From Vibrio taketomensis (GTDB lineage: Bacteria > Pseudomonadota > Gammaproteobacteria > Enterobacterales > Vibrionaceae): DNA of 64,000 bases. The DNA lies in assembly GCF_009938165.1 (NCBI RefSeq), contig NZ_AP019650.1, forward strand, positions 744,001 to 808,000, read 5' to 3'. Positions 26,401 to 34,756 of this stretch are shown in pieces. The notes under the pieces are model-generated. The model searched no databases. It saw nothing but the letters and a program-made list of their open reading frames with translations, and was not told the origin of the DNA. The stretch's first letter is position 1; the number at the start of each line of letters is the position of its first letter. A program made the translations under genes and the position numbers.

Positions 26401-27962
26401 TTCCACGATGCGATCAACACCGCTGCCCGCAGTAATCGTATCTGCACCACCTAGGCCTGAGATAGAATCGCCATAGGCAGATGCCTTAATGACATCAGCA
26501 AACTCTGTGCCTTCTAAGGTAATGTCATAGTCGGCGGCCGCACTCGCGTCTAGGGTTTTACCGCTATCATCTGATAATGCTTTTAGATACACACTTTCTA
26601 TATTGTTTAGGGAATCTTCTTCATCGCTACCCACTTTCAGCGTGTTATTAACCAGTTCAAAATTCTCACTGCGAACTGCGATAACTTCATCCACACCTGA
26701 ACCGCCGTCGAGGGTGTCATCGCCAGATCCACCCACCAAAACATCGGCACCAGAACCCGATAACAGCGTATCGTCACCTTCACCACCAAACAGATTGACC
26801 GCAACATCTACCTTTGAAAAATCAAAATAGTTCTCGCCACTGCCGCCAATTGCTGCTATCAAATCCACATCAATCAATGAAATTGATTCAGCATTATTGG
26901 CAGTAAAAGTATTTCCGTCCCAATTGCCACCTTGCAGAGTAAAATCTTCGCCAGTCCTATCAACGGATGCGACAACGTCACACCCAAGTCACCTAAGTCA
27001 CGATAAATGGCAGCATCATTACCACCTTTACCGTCCACCGCATCGGTAAATCCAACAATAAACACATTGTCATTACTATCACCAACAAACGTATCGGTAT
27101 AATCAGAGCCAATCACTGTATTTGGCCCCCAAAACCAAAGCCAGTCGCCGTCTCTTGCTCCAGATCGACACTCACTCCAGATGCGTAAGTGCTATAGTCA
27201 AGATAATCAGTGCCACTACCTCCGATCTGGTCAAAGCCAGAAAACGCAACGGTAGTGGTGCTTGCGTTATCAATTATCGCACCAAGTTCGCTCTCAAGAG
27301 CGGAAAGTTTTCCGCTGCTCCCTCAACCAACCAATGATAATTGTTGTTTATCGCCGATAAAACGTGTTGTGATTCATCACTACTCTTGGCTTGAAGTGAC
27401 TCAATATTCATGAATTCAACAATGCCATTAGTCCCCATTGAACCTGAGTTTTCACCGCTAATTTGCCAATGACTCGTTTCAACATCATCAGCGGTTGCTA
27501 CCGCATCGTTATCATCAGAACCTGCGCCATTAAACTGGACAATAAAATTGCGCTCACCTAAATCAAGAAATGATTGCTCAATCGTTAACTTATCATCTTC
27601 ATCGGTGCCTTCGATGGTGATGATGCTTCCTGCTGCGATACTGGCGATTTCTCTTTGTGCAATCACCGCACCATTTTGCTCATTTTGAACCAATTGAATG
27701 TATTGATTGTGTTCATCAACTTGCAAAATAACGTCATTTGCCTCAACAGTTAACGCCGCTAGTGGGTCTGCTGATAGCAATAGTCTCGGTTCAAGTTGCT
27801 CGATTGAAAAGGATAAGTTTGAGCGGGAGAAAGTTTCAAAGAAGGATGATTAACCGCTTGCCTTATTCCTTCCATAAGGTTGGAAAAGCGAGGTTTACTT
27901 CCTGCTTTTACTGTTGCTTGCTGAGTATTGCGTTGCTTTCTCGTGTCCAGTTTTGTAACCAT
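5266..27962 (-). CDS. Giant LEPR-XLL domain repeat protein, putative secreted adhesin/exoprotein (~7,500 aa, heavily frameshifted)
   Basis: A single reading path of about 22.7 kb is broken into dozens of minus-strand fragments. It starts at ATG 27962 (AAAGG six bases upstream) and ends with an acidic tail at 5266. Residues about 57-67 read [11 protein letters not shown], the LEPR-XLL motif found near the N-terminus of very long proteins; no hydrophobic signal peptide is visible before it. Order from the N-terminus: acidic Ca-binding-like region (27.8-24.5 kb, including [15 protein letters not shown]), filamentous-adhesin-like beta-rich regions (24.5-21.4 kb), an array of about 63-residue Gly-rich repeats (21.4-17.0 kb), haemagglutinin-like beta-helix segments (17-11 kb), Calx-beta-like segments (10-8.3 kb), RTX-type repeats (8.3-5.6 kb) and a Glu/Gln-rich tail. 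Likely a cell-surface or released adhesin, exported by the products of the flanking genes. The frameshifts look like consensus errors because domains stay conserved between them. Confidence 0.88.
5850..7845 (-). repeat. Tandem ~174-bp (about 58-aa) RTX-type repeats in the giant gene
   Basis: Each unit holds GGxGxDxI/V-type Ca-binding nonapeptide runs followed by a G-D-N-G-x-I-x-F segment ([30 protein letters not shown]). The G-D-N-G element recurs at about 5855, 6197, 6372, 6547, 6721, 6893, 7069, 7245, 7417, 7590 and 7819. Most gaps are 172-176 bases; the first is two periods and the last is longer. RTX repeats fold on binding calcium outside the cell, which fits a secreted C-terminal region. 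Confidence 0.8.
8286..9430 (-). other. Calx-beta-like segment of the giant protein
   Basis: Contains [18 protein letters not shown] with a following [10 protein letters not shown] segment, and further upstream [20 protein letters not shown] with [15 protein letters not shown] and [16 protein letters not shown]. The pattern of beta-strands followed by a DNDxA/DNDSG junction resembles Calx-beta or related Ca-binding beta-sandwich repeats of surface proteins. Confidence 0.5.
17000..21400 (-). repeat. Tandem ~190-bp (about 63-aa) Gly-rich repeats in the giant gene
   Basis: On the plus strand the Gly-rich block of each unit appears as a ccgcc-rich patch near 18081, 18266, 18460, 18655, 18836, 19021, 19209, 19409, 19590, 19768, 19969 and 20160, a spacing of 178-201 bases. 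The protein unit runs like [19 protein letters not shown], then a short acidic stretch, then an AYIDNS-like strand and a DxDATG-like turn. About 20 or more diverged copies. Such units are typical of beta-solenoid stalks of large adhesins; the fold is inferred. Confidence 0.75.
27763..27795 (-). other. LEPR-XLL motif coding segment, candidate export/sorting signal
   Basis: Translates to [11 protein letters not shown], preceded by FSIEQ. It is reached from the start codon only if one base is missing near the run of four T in the coding strand at about 27805-27810. Conserved position near the N-terminus and absence of a classical signal peptide make it the best visible candidate for the recognition signal of the dedicated exporter. 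That role is inference. Confidence 0.75.
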
Positions 27963-28036
27963 AATTTACCTTTGGGAATATTCAGGCACCGAATATCCCT
28001 ACACTTCCTATGCTTTTATCACCGCTAAAAGCAAAA

Positions 28037-28058
28037 TGCACAGCGCGAAGGCTGTGCG
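28037..28058 (-). promoter_or_regulatory. Hairpin with T-rich tail between sapC-like and giant genes (possible attenuator)
   Basis: Stem GCACAGC / GCTGTGC with a six-base loop. On the minus strand it is followed by ATTTTGCTTTT. This is a modest intrinsic-terminator shape in the 146-base gap before the giant gene, so it may let only part of transcription from the upstream promoter pass into the 22.7-kb gene. Confidence 0.4.
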
Positions 28059-28108
28059 TTAGTCTCAGTCGTTCAACGACAAATCCGTTATCGTTGGGAT
28101 GCTGGCCT

Positions 28109-28859
28109 TTAGTGCACTTCCACATCTTTATCACGCTCTGCTGCCTCTAGCTTTGGCGCCACGTTTTGCAGCATCTTATTGAGGTTACGCATTGAATGAA
28201 GATGCACACCAGCTCTAAGCCGTCGCTCGCAAATAGCTGCAGCAAGTCTTCTTGGCTAATAGATTTCAGCTTTGTTTGTTGACCACTTTAAAGCCTGTAA
28301 GGGTGCGCTCTTCACCACCAGGCAGCGTAAATTTGGCCCCATATCCTCAAACAAATCAAGTTCGGCCAACTTACGACAAAATGCTTGAGTGCGCTGGTAA
28401 TGGGACTGGTAGTCTTGCAGAAAATCGACCACTTTTTGTAGGTACTGAGTTTGCTCACCATCTCCATCAAACAGACGCTCACCACGGTCTTCCTGATTAC
28501 AACCAGCATAAGATTCATCAAGGCACAGCGTAAGCGTTTTCCTTCATCACCACTTGCAAAACAAAAGGATAGCGACGGACAAACGCCGGTACGTATTTCG
28601 CAACCCATTGCCCTTGGTCATTCACGTAAAGGTTTTGGTCTTGTTTTACGCCATCACTACAACCGGCAACAGCTCGTTGCCTTCGCCAGCAAAAACAATT
28701 GAGTAATCTTCTGCCGCATGAGGAAACTCAACCGCCATTAGGGGCACTGAGTTTACCTTTTAGCAAAGTCATAGTTGTTTTCGCCTTAATTGACCAATCA
28801 AGGTGACGCTTTTTGTTAACTGCTTCTACTTGTCCATAAATTAATAGTTGTGTAGCCAC
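28109..28859 (-). CDS. SapC family protein (frameshifted)
   Basis: About 250 residues. Start GTG 28859 (AAGGAG six bases upstream), beginning VATQLLIYGQVEAVNKKRHL; an ATG two bases earlier is out of frame. Family landmarks are NSVPLMAVEFPHAAEDYSIV and FAGEGNELLPVVV, then YVPAFVRRYPFVLQV, LCLDESYAGCNQ, ERLFDGDGEQTQYLQKVVDF, and a C-terminal LQLFASDGLELVCIHLHSM. This matches the SapC family (PF07277), which is soluble and unrelated in function to the SapABCDF peptide permease despite the name. Several frameshifts split it. It lies 46 bases downstream of the tolC-like gene and 146 bases before the giant gene. Its molecular role is unknown; an accessory or chaperone role for the giant protein is a guess from position. 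Confidence 0.8.
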
Positions 28860-28905
28860 ATCGAACTCCTTGTCATTTAGTTAGTTTAATTTCAGAAGTA
28901 TCATG

Positions 28906-30290
28906 CTAATAACGATTCAAACTGACTGAGATAGCCAGGTCTTCATCGAGAACGCGTAGATCTGTTGGTACTTCTTTCCCTGCAATGCATTGTTGATCTG
29001 CTGCAGGTCGAACTCCGTCAACGTACCTACAGCACGTTTCAGGCGTAAATTGTTGTAGAGGTAATCATAACGAGCCGCCGAATATTCGGTGCGGGCAATA
29101 AACAAGTCACGGACTGCATCTAGCACCGTCACACTTGATGTCACACCGGAAGCAAAAGATTGCTGTTTCACTTCAACTGCGAGCTCATACGCTTCTACTG
29201 ATTTTCTCAGTGCTTTTACTTTGCTTATCGCACTGTTAACGCTGGTATAAGCTGAGCGAGTCTCACGGGCGGTATTGCGCCATGCTTGCTCTAGTTCATC
29301 TTTGGATTTGCTAAATAGATTTTCTGTCTCGCGGACTTTGGAAGAGACCGCGCCACCGGCATAAAGAGGTACGTTAAGCTGCAACATCACCGTGGTCGTA
29401 TCCACCTCGCTGCCTCCTCCAAACAACGAACCATCGGTATCGTTCTTATTGTATGCGGCAACAAGATCAAGCGTCGGATAGTGTCCACCTTCTGGCGGCG
29501 AATTTCTTCTCGCGCAGCATTCATCGCACTTTGTTTCGCAAGTACGGGTTGTTCTGTTGCGCATTGTCAACCCAAATATCCAATTGCTGCGGCTCAGGCG
29601 TAACCAAGTCCAATTCATCGCCAACCGTTGCTAAAGATTGAGGCACTGTACCAGTCAACTCATAAAGCGCCTGCAAAGAATCTCGTAACTCGTTGCCGAT
29701 CTCTATCTGTCGAGCTTGTGCCTGCAGATAACGAGCTTCTGAATCAAACAAGTCAGTAGTGCGAGCCAGACCGTTATTCATTTGTACTTCCACGCGCTCA
29801 TAGTGCTTTTGTAATGAATTTACCTCGCATCAATACCAAGTAGGTATCACGCTTTTTCAACACATCAAAATAAGCTTCTGCAACACGAATAATCAGTTCT
29901 TGGCGCACATTTTCCAACTCAGCCGCGACACGTTTTACTTCATCTTTTGCTTGGGCAAAGTAAGCCCAATTACTAAAGCTATAGATTGACTGCGTCAGTG
30001 ATAGGTTGATTTCATTGGTGGGATAATCAGTTGAACCAGAGGCATAAACATTATTGTCGGCACTGACTATTTTTGATGAGTTTCGGTCTGACTGAGATCG
30101 AGGTTAAGAGTTGGAAGCAACACAGCCAAAGCTTGGTCATACACTTCTTTATCTGCATCATGCTGAGAAATACCGGCGCTATATATTGGGTCATTCTCCA
30201 ACGCCAAAGTATAGATATCCAGCAAATCTTCCGCATAAGTAGCGTGAGATAACATCACTGATACCACGCTACCCAAGACAACTTTTTCAT
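28906..30290 (-). CDS. TolC family outer membrane export protein (frameshifted)
   Basis: About 460 residues. The start at 30290 becomes a proper signal peptide (MKKVVLGSVVSVMLSHATYA) if one A is restored to the A-run after the ATG. The mature part begins EDLLDIYTLALENDPIYSAG, typical of TolC. The duplicated alpha-barrel halves are visible (YLQAQARQIEIGNELRDSLQ; KVKALRKSVEAYELAVEVKQQ; SGVTSSVTVLDAVRDLF), and the end restores to KEVPTDLRVLDEDLAISVSL with one more A. At least four frameshifts. It would form the outer-membrane channel and periplasmic tunnel that meets the HlyD-type adaptors encoded at the other end of the cluster. It is first in the visible transcription unit, with the promoter presumably in the AT-rich 30.3-30.8 kb gap. 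Confidence 0.88.
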
Positions 30291-30828
30291 TTTCAAACCA
30301 TCCCTGTTTTTGAAAATATATTTGTAACTCGCGATGTGCTTTAAATCAATACTGATAACTTTATGATTAACAAATAAACTTTAAAACCACGCCTACACAT
30401 ATCGTTCGTTTATGTAAGTATGTTCTATCCGTGAACAGACTTCTGACTATACGCAAATTAAGTTTCAGTTATAAGCATTAGCTCACTTATTACTACAAAA
30501 TAACAAGACGTCTCATTACTGATACACAAAACGCATAATTAACATTCAATTAACCAGTATGATTGTTTTTTCGTGATGAAAACTCAAGCAGATTTGAACA
30601 GGTCATACCCGCCATTTGTAAGGTCTTTGAGGTGAAATTAGCACTATGAAAAGTAGGGTTATAACGACATTAGAAAAGATTAGACGCTAAACTTTTGATG
30701 AGATTTGTTAACTGTTTGTGATTTGAATTAACTGAAGGGTTCTAATATATCCGAGGAGATATCGAGAGAAATTATTCAGACAAGGGATAACCTAATCACA
30801 AAACCAAGTTATCCCATCTCAAACAAAC
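30291..30828. other. 538-bp AT-rich intergenic region upstream of the export cluster
   Basis: No coding signal on either strand. It should carry the promoter of the tolC-sapC-giant cluster. TATAGT near 30448 (minus strand) is the best -10-like element, but I see no convincing -35. The low GC is compatible with H-NS-type silencing. No clear operator was recognised. Confidence 0.4.
30784..30815 (-). terminator. Hairpin downstream of the DUF3332 gene
   Basis: 8-bp perfect stem GGGATAAC / GTTATCCC with a 16-base loop, 14 bases past the stop at 30829. The T-tail on the minus strand is weak (TTGTCT). Confidence 0.45.
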
Positions 30829-31368
30829 TTAGATGCGGGCTGAATTGATGTAATCTTGAAGCTCTTGATTTGCCACTGTCGCAACAAGTGCGTCATCTAG
30901 GTAAAACGCCACTGAGTCTTGTTGTTTCTCACCACGTAGAGATTTCATTTCGCCATTTACATAAGTGATATCCATTTGCATGGTATTTTCATCGATCTGT
31001 TGTAGCGTTGCTTTTTCGATATCTGAATTGTTAGATAGCGGAACGGTTGTTAGTGAAGGGTCAAGTTGACCATTTACCTTAATGTAGTTTTTAGTTGGTG
31101 TATCTACTACTGCTGGTGATTTACCAGAAATCGGGTTGGTACCTGTCCAGAATTCAATAGAGTTAAAAATGAATAAGTCCACAAAACCAGCAATACCATA
31201 AACTGGTGATAGCAATAGGAACACGCCTTCACGACCGTAGCGGTTATCTACAATTTCCAAGTTGAATTTAGATACGACTCCAGTGGTTGCCATCTGCCCC
31301 ATACAACCCGTAAGAGAAGAAACACCCAATGCCGTAACTACCGCAATTTTTGCTGCTTTCATTTTCAT
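30829..31368 (-). CDS. DUF3332 family lipoprotein
   Basis: 179 residues. The N-terminus MKMKAAKIAVVTALGVSSLTGC is a lipoprotein signal with lipobox LTGC (Cys 22), so the product is probably anchored to the outer membrane. A hydrophobic stretch (GVFLLLSPVYGIAGFVDLFIFNS) follows. The C-terminal half is polar and beta-rich. The whole matches the DUF3332 family common in Vibrio and other gammaproteobacteria, of unknown function. It stands alone between the export cluster and a divergent transporter gene. Frame intact, in contrast to the cluster on its downstream side. Confidence 0.8.
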   Translation of the reverse strand: MKMKAAKIAVVTALGVSSLTGCMGQMATTGVVSKFNLEIVDNRYGREGVFLLLSPVYGIAGFVDLFIFNSIEFWTGTNPISGKSPAVVDTPTKNYIKVNGQLDPSLTTVPLSNNSDIEKATLQQIDENTMQMDITYVNGEMKSLRGEKQQDSVAFYLDDALVATVANQELQDYINSARI

Positions 31369-31565
31369 TCTTAATTTCCACGTAATGATTAAAAACGCCG
31401 CATGCTACTTAAGATCACCTCGAGTGAAAAGGTATCGCTCAATATATTGACAAAAAACTCACCAAAATATGCACCAACACACCCATAAAGGAGCCATCTG
31501 TCAGCCCTCTACCGTTCGTTAACACACTAAAATGAAATTTATTTTTACAGAATAGGTAAAAGAGA

Positions 31566-31600
31566 TTCCAATCACATTTTATTTGGTTATAATTCGCGCC
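31566..31600 (+). promoter_or_regulatory. Likely promoter of the OFA transporter gene
   Basis: Perfect -10 TATAAT at 31588-31593. A weak -35-like TTCCAA lies 16 bases upstream. The predicted start near 31600 would give a 90-base leader. Confidence 0.5.
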
Positions 31601-31602
31601 CA

Positions 31603-31627
31603 TTGCGTTTTCCGTTGATAAACGCAA
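31603..31627 (+). promoter_or_regulatory. 5' leader hairpin of the OFA transporter gene
   Basis: 8-bp perfect stem TTGCGTTT / AAACGCAA with a nine-base loop, at the predicted 5' end of the message. Could be a stability element. Confidence 0.4.
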
Positions 31628-31690
31628 ACAAATTTTGAGTAAATCGTGTGTTAAACCATCCTCTTATATAGAGGAAAACTGAGAAATAAA

Positions 31691-32923
31691 ATGAGCAAGA
31701 TTGATAAAGCTATGCGTATCCTGCTAGCAGGATTCTGTATCAACCTTTGTCTTGGCATCCTGTATGCTTGGAGTGTATTTAACAAAGCGCTGGTCACTGA
31801 ATCAGGTTGGAGTGCTGCTGAAGCTTCAGCACCTTACGCGACTGCAACTATCACTTTCTCTATCTGTCTTCTAGTTGCAGGTATTCTTCAAGACCGTATG
31901 GGTCCTCGTATGATCCTGATTTTAGGTACTATCCTAACGGGTCTTGGTATGATCGCATCTGGTTTTGTTGAATCACCAATGATGCTAAACATCACTTTCG
32001 GTGTGATCACAGGTGCAGGTATCGGTTTTGGTTACGCATGTCTTGCTCCATCAGCAATGAAGTGGTTCCATTCTTCTAAGAAAGGTATGGTTAACGGCAT
32101 CATCGCGGCAGGTTTTGGTCTTGCTGCTATTTACCTAGCGCCAGTAACATCTGCTCTAATCACTAACATGGGCATCCAAACCAGCTTTATGATTCTTGGT
32201 GTTGGTATCCTAGCGATTGCTGTTCCACTAGCGGCAACAATCAACAACCCGCCAGCAGATTACACGCCAGCGGCGCCTGCTGTTAAAGAAGGTTCGGCAC
32301 CAAAAGCGGCAAGCAAGTCAGAAGATCTAACTTGGAAAGCAATGCTGAAAACGCCTCAGTTCTACTCTCTATGGATCATGTATGCGTTTGCAGCTTCTGT
32401 TGGCCTAATGATCATTGGTAACATCACGACTATCGCTAGCGTACAAGCTAACCTGCCAAACGCAGTTTACCTAGCGTCAATCCTTGCAGTATTTAACTCA
32501 GGCGGTCGTGTTGCTGCGGGTATGCTTGCAGATAAAATTGGTGGTGTTCGTACGCTACTAATCGCGTTCGTACTACAAGGCGTGAACATGGTTCTGTTCG
32601 CTACGTTCAAGTCTGAAGTTACACTAATCATCGGTACAGCAATTGCTGCTGTAGGTTACGGTACTCTACTGGCTGTATTCCCTACTCTAACTGCTGAGTT
32701 CTACGGTCTGAAAAACTACGGTACGAACTACGGTGTCCTTTACACTGCATGGGGTATCGGTGGTGCAATCGGTGCGGCAGTTGTTGGCTTCTCTATGACT
32801 AACGGCGAAGGCTACACTCTAGCGTACACTATCTCAGCTGTGATGATGGCTGTGTGTATCGTATTAGCGTTTATCACTAAGCCTCTATCAGAAGCAAAAG
32901 TTGCTGAACTTAAAAACGCATAA
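31691..32923 (+). CDS. OFA family MFS transporter (oxalate/formate antiporter-like)
   Basis: 410 residues with about 12 hydrophobic segments, the first being RILLAGFCINLCLGILYAWS. Family features include ILQDRMGPRMILILGT (MFS motif after helix 2), GAGIGFGYACLAPSAMKWF and KGMVNGIIAAGFGLAAIYLAP, followed by a polar central loop (residues about 190-215) and FNSGGRVAAGMLADKIGG in the second half. This is the oxalate:formate antiporter family of the major facilitator superfamily. The real substrate is likely a small carboxylate but cannot be read from sequence. Strong codon bias suggests high expression. It stands as a single-gene unit with its own promoter and terminator. Frame intact. Confidence 0.88.
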   Translation: MSKIDKAMRILLAGFCINLCLGILYAWSVFNKALVTESGWSAAEASAPYATATITFSICLLVAGILQDRMGPRMILILGTILTGLGMIASGFVESPMMLNITFGVITGAGIGFGYACLAPSAMKWFHSSKKGMVNGIIAAGFGLAAIYLAPVTSALITNMGIQTSFMILGVGILAIAVPLAATINNPPADYTPAAPAVKEGSAPKAASKSEDLTWKAMLKTPQFYSLWIMYAFAASVGLMIIGNITTIASVQANLPNAVYLASILAVFNSGGRVAAGMLADKIGGVRTLLIAFVLQGVNMVLFATFKSEVTLIIGTAIAAVGYGTLLAVFPTLTAEFYGLKNYGTNYGVLYTAWGIGGAIGAAVVGFSMTNGEGYTLAYTISAVMMAVCIVLAFITKPLSEAKVAELKNA

Positions 32924-32941
32924 TCAATTGAATTATTGATC

Positions 32942-32973
32942 AAAAGGCTTACCCTTGTAGTAAGCCTTTTTTG
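32942..32973 (+). terminator. Intrinsic terminator of the OFA transporter gene
   Basis: 11-bp stem AAAAGGCTTAC / GTAAGCCTTTT with a seven-base loop running into TTTTTTG, 19 bases past the stop. Confidence 0.85.
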
Positions 32974-33010
32974 TATATGTACCCTAAATTTTTAAGGTGA
33001 ATAATTCAGG

Positions 33011-34649
33011 ATGAAATCCCCTAACCCATTAGCTCCAGATTACTACCTTAATAACTTCAAGCGCTTAATTGGGCACACGTTAGAATGGTATGCTGACCTT
33101 TTAGATCAAAAGGAACTAGCATTTCGCGATTTCGATCAGTTAAGTAAAGAAGCACAATGTTTATTGGTCCGGCTTTATAGCCGTAAGGGGAACTGTTTCG
33201 CACTGATAAGCTCAACTATATTGAAATTAACTCTATCGAAAATGCGTTAGACGAGCTCACTCAGCACCAATTTGTCATCCTTTCACCAAACCTAACCCTG
33301 AAAGAACTTGCTGATAAATTATTAACTAAAAATGAGTTATGTCCGCTTGTTCCCAATCTCGATCGTAAACAAAGAAAGCAGAGATGGTTGAGAGCCTTAG
33401 TGACGAAACACTATTTGACCGATATGACCTACTCGCGTTTACGGTGATTCAGTTAGCTCAAAGCGAAATGATTGACCTACTGCTTGCGCTGTTTTTTGCC
33501 AACACACATCAAGACTTAACTCAGTTTGTGCTCGATGACCTAGGCTTACACCAATTTGAAAATTATAAGCTAAGTAAAGACCGACGCTTCTTTAATAATC
33601 GCGCACAGCTTGATGACCTGCTAAGCCTAGGGAAAATTGCCGAATGCTACTGGCTTGCAGATAGAAAACAAATTGCGCTTCTTGAGGAATTGGTAAGCCG
33701 ACTTCCAGTATCATCATCTCCCCCTTATGTAGAGAGAAAGCGCCAACATTTAATCAATGATATTGCACGTGATTTCGAACGCCTCGAAGACTATTCGAAA
33801 GCGCTCGTACTCTTTAACCAAAGCCAATTGCCCCCTTCGCGAGAACGACAAGCACGCATCTTTGACAAAATTGAAGCATTAGAAGCAATGAGTGACGTTG
33901 TCACCGACATTTTAAACAACCCTTGCAATGTGTCAGAGCGAGAAGTAGGCGAAAAGCTACAACAACGTCTATTTCGTAGACAAGGACAAAAAGTTCCGCG
34001 AAGACCAAAATCCGAACATGACGAATTGTACCTTACTCTCGATTTAACCCAACAGCGAGTCGAGCTAAAGGTAAAAGAACACTTCGAATCTCAAGGTTGG
34101 GATGTCTATTTTGCAGAAAATACGCTGCTTAATGGCCTACTTGGATTAGCAATGTGGGAAGCGATCTTCGCTCCGGTTGAAGGCGCATTCATTAACGCAT
34201 ATCAGCACAAGCCTCTCGATCTTTACCATGCCGATTTTGCTTCGAAACGTGACAAAATTATATCATCGGTACTAAATCAAATTACGAATGGCGACTTAAC
34301 GTTCATTGCAGATACTTACCAAAATAAGTTTGGTATCGCCAATCCTTTTGTCTCATGGTCACATCTACCTAAAGAACTGCTTAACTTAGCGTTAAGCTCC
34401 ATATCACCATCACTTATTGCTGAATTACTACAAGTACAGTTGTCTGATCTAAAACTCTATCGCAATGGCATGCCCGACCTGATTGCGTTTAAAAATGGTC
34501 AATTTCGTTGGATTGAAGTCAAAGGTCCCGGAGATAAGTTACAAGACAACCAATTACGTTGGATACACCACTTTCAAATACTGGATGTGCCTTTTACTGT
34601 CTGTTATGTACAGCACGAAGCACCATTACCGAACGATGAACGCCGCTGA
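33011..34649 (+). CDS. VRR-NUC domain protein, Fan1-like nuclease (two frameshifts)
   Basis: About 546 residues if repaired. The C-terminus holds the VRR-NUC nuclease: GMPDLIAFKNGQFRWIEVKG with the P-D...E-V-K catalytic pattern, then DKLQDNQLRWIHHFQ. The central part (SKALVLFNQSQLPPSRERQA) resembles the TPR/SAP region of Fan1-type structure-specific nucleases, which act on interstrand-crosslink and branched DNA. The N-terminal part is in three frames: MKSPNPLAPDYYLNNFKRL to 33190, then LFRTDKLNYIEINSIENALDE, then MVESLSDETLFDRYD from 33384. Adding one G to the GGGG run near 33190 and one A to the AAA run near 33373 restores a continuous frame. Two homopolymer deletions point to consensus error. 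Confidence 0.82.
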
Positions 34650-34756
34650 ATAAAATTGCAAACATTGTATGACTAAACACGACAATTCAACCACATTAAA
34701 TGAGCGTACTATGCTTACAGTTATCCTATAAAGTCTGGTCATCCAAGGGGGCTATG

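Larger units (their letters stand above)
31369..31690. other. 322-bp divergent intergenic region
   Basis: Holds the promoters of the DUF3332 gene (leftward) and the OFA transporter (rightward). I see no supported gene. The rightward promoter and 5' hairpin are listed separately. Confidence 0.5.

Noticed and set aside
1..27962. Treating the cluster as a set of many small hypothetical genes
   Set aside because: Neighbouring fragments continue the same domains in shifted frames with no start signals, and single-base repairs join them.
28109..28859. Reading SapC as the SapABCDF peptide-transport permease
   Set aside because: The protein is soluble and lacks membrane segments; the family name is historical and does not indicate an ABC permease.
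30430..30455. Possible LexA box upstream of the tolC-like gene (CTGT near GAACA)
   Set aside because: Spacing between the half-sites is wrong (not eight bases) and the core is not AT-rich.
31439..31627. 62-residue minus-strand frame in the gap before the OFA transporter
   Set aside because: Overlaps the promoter and leader hairpin of the divergent gene, has no ribosome-binding site and no recognisable features.
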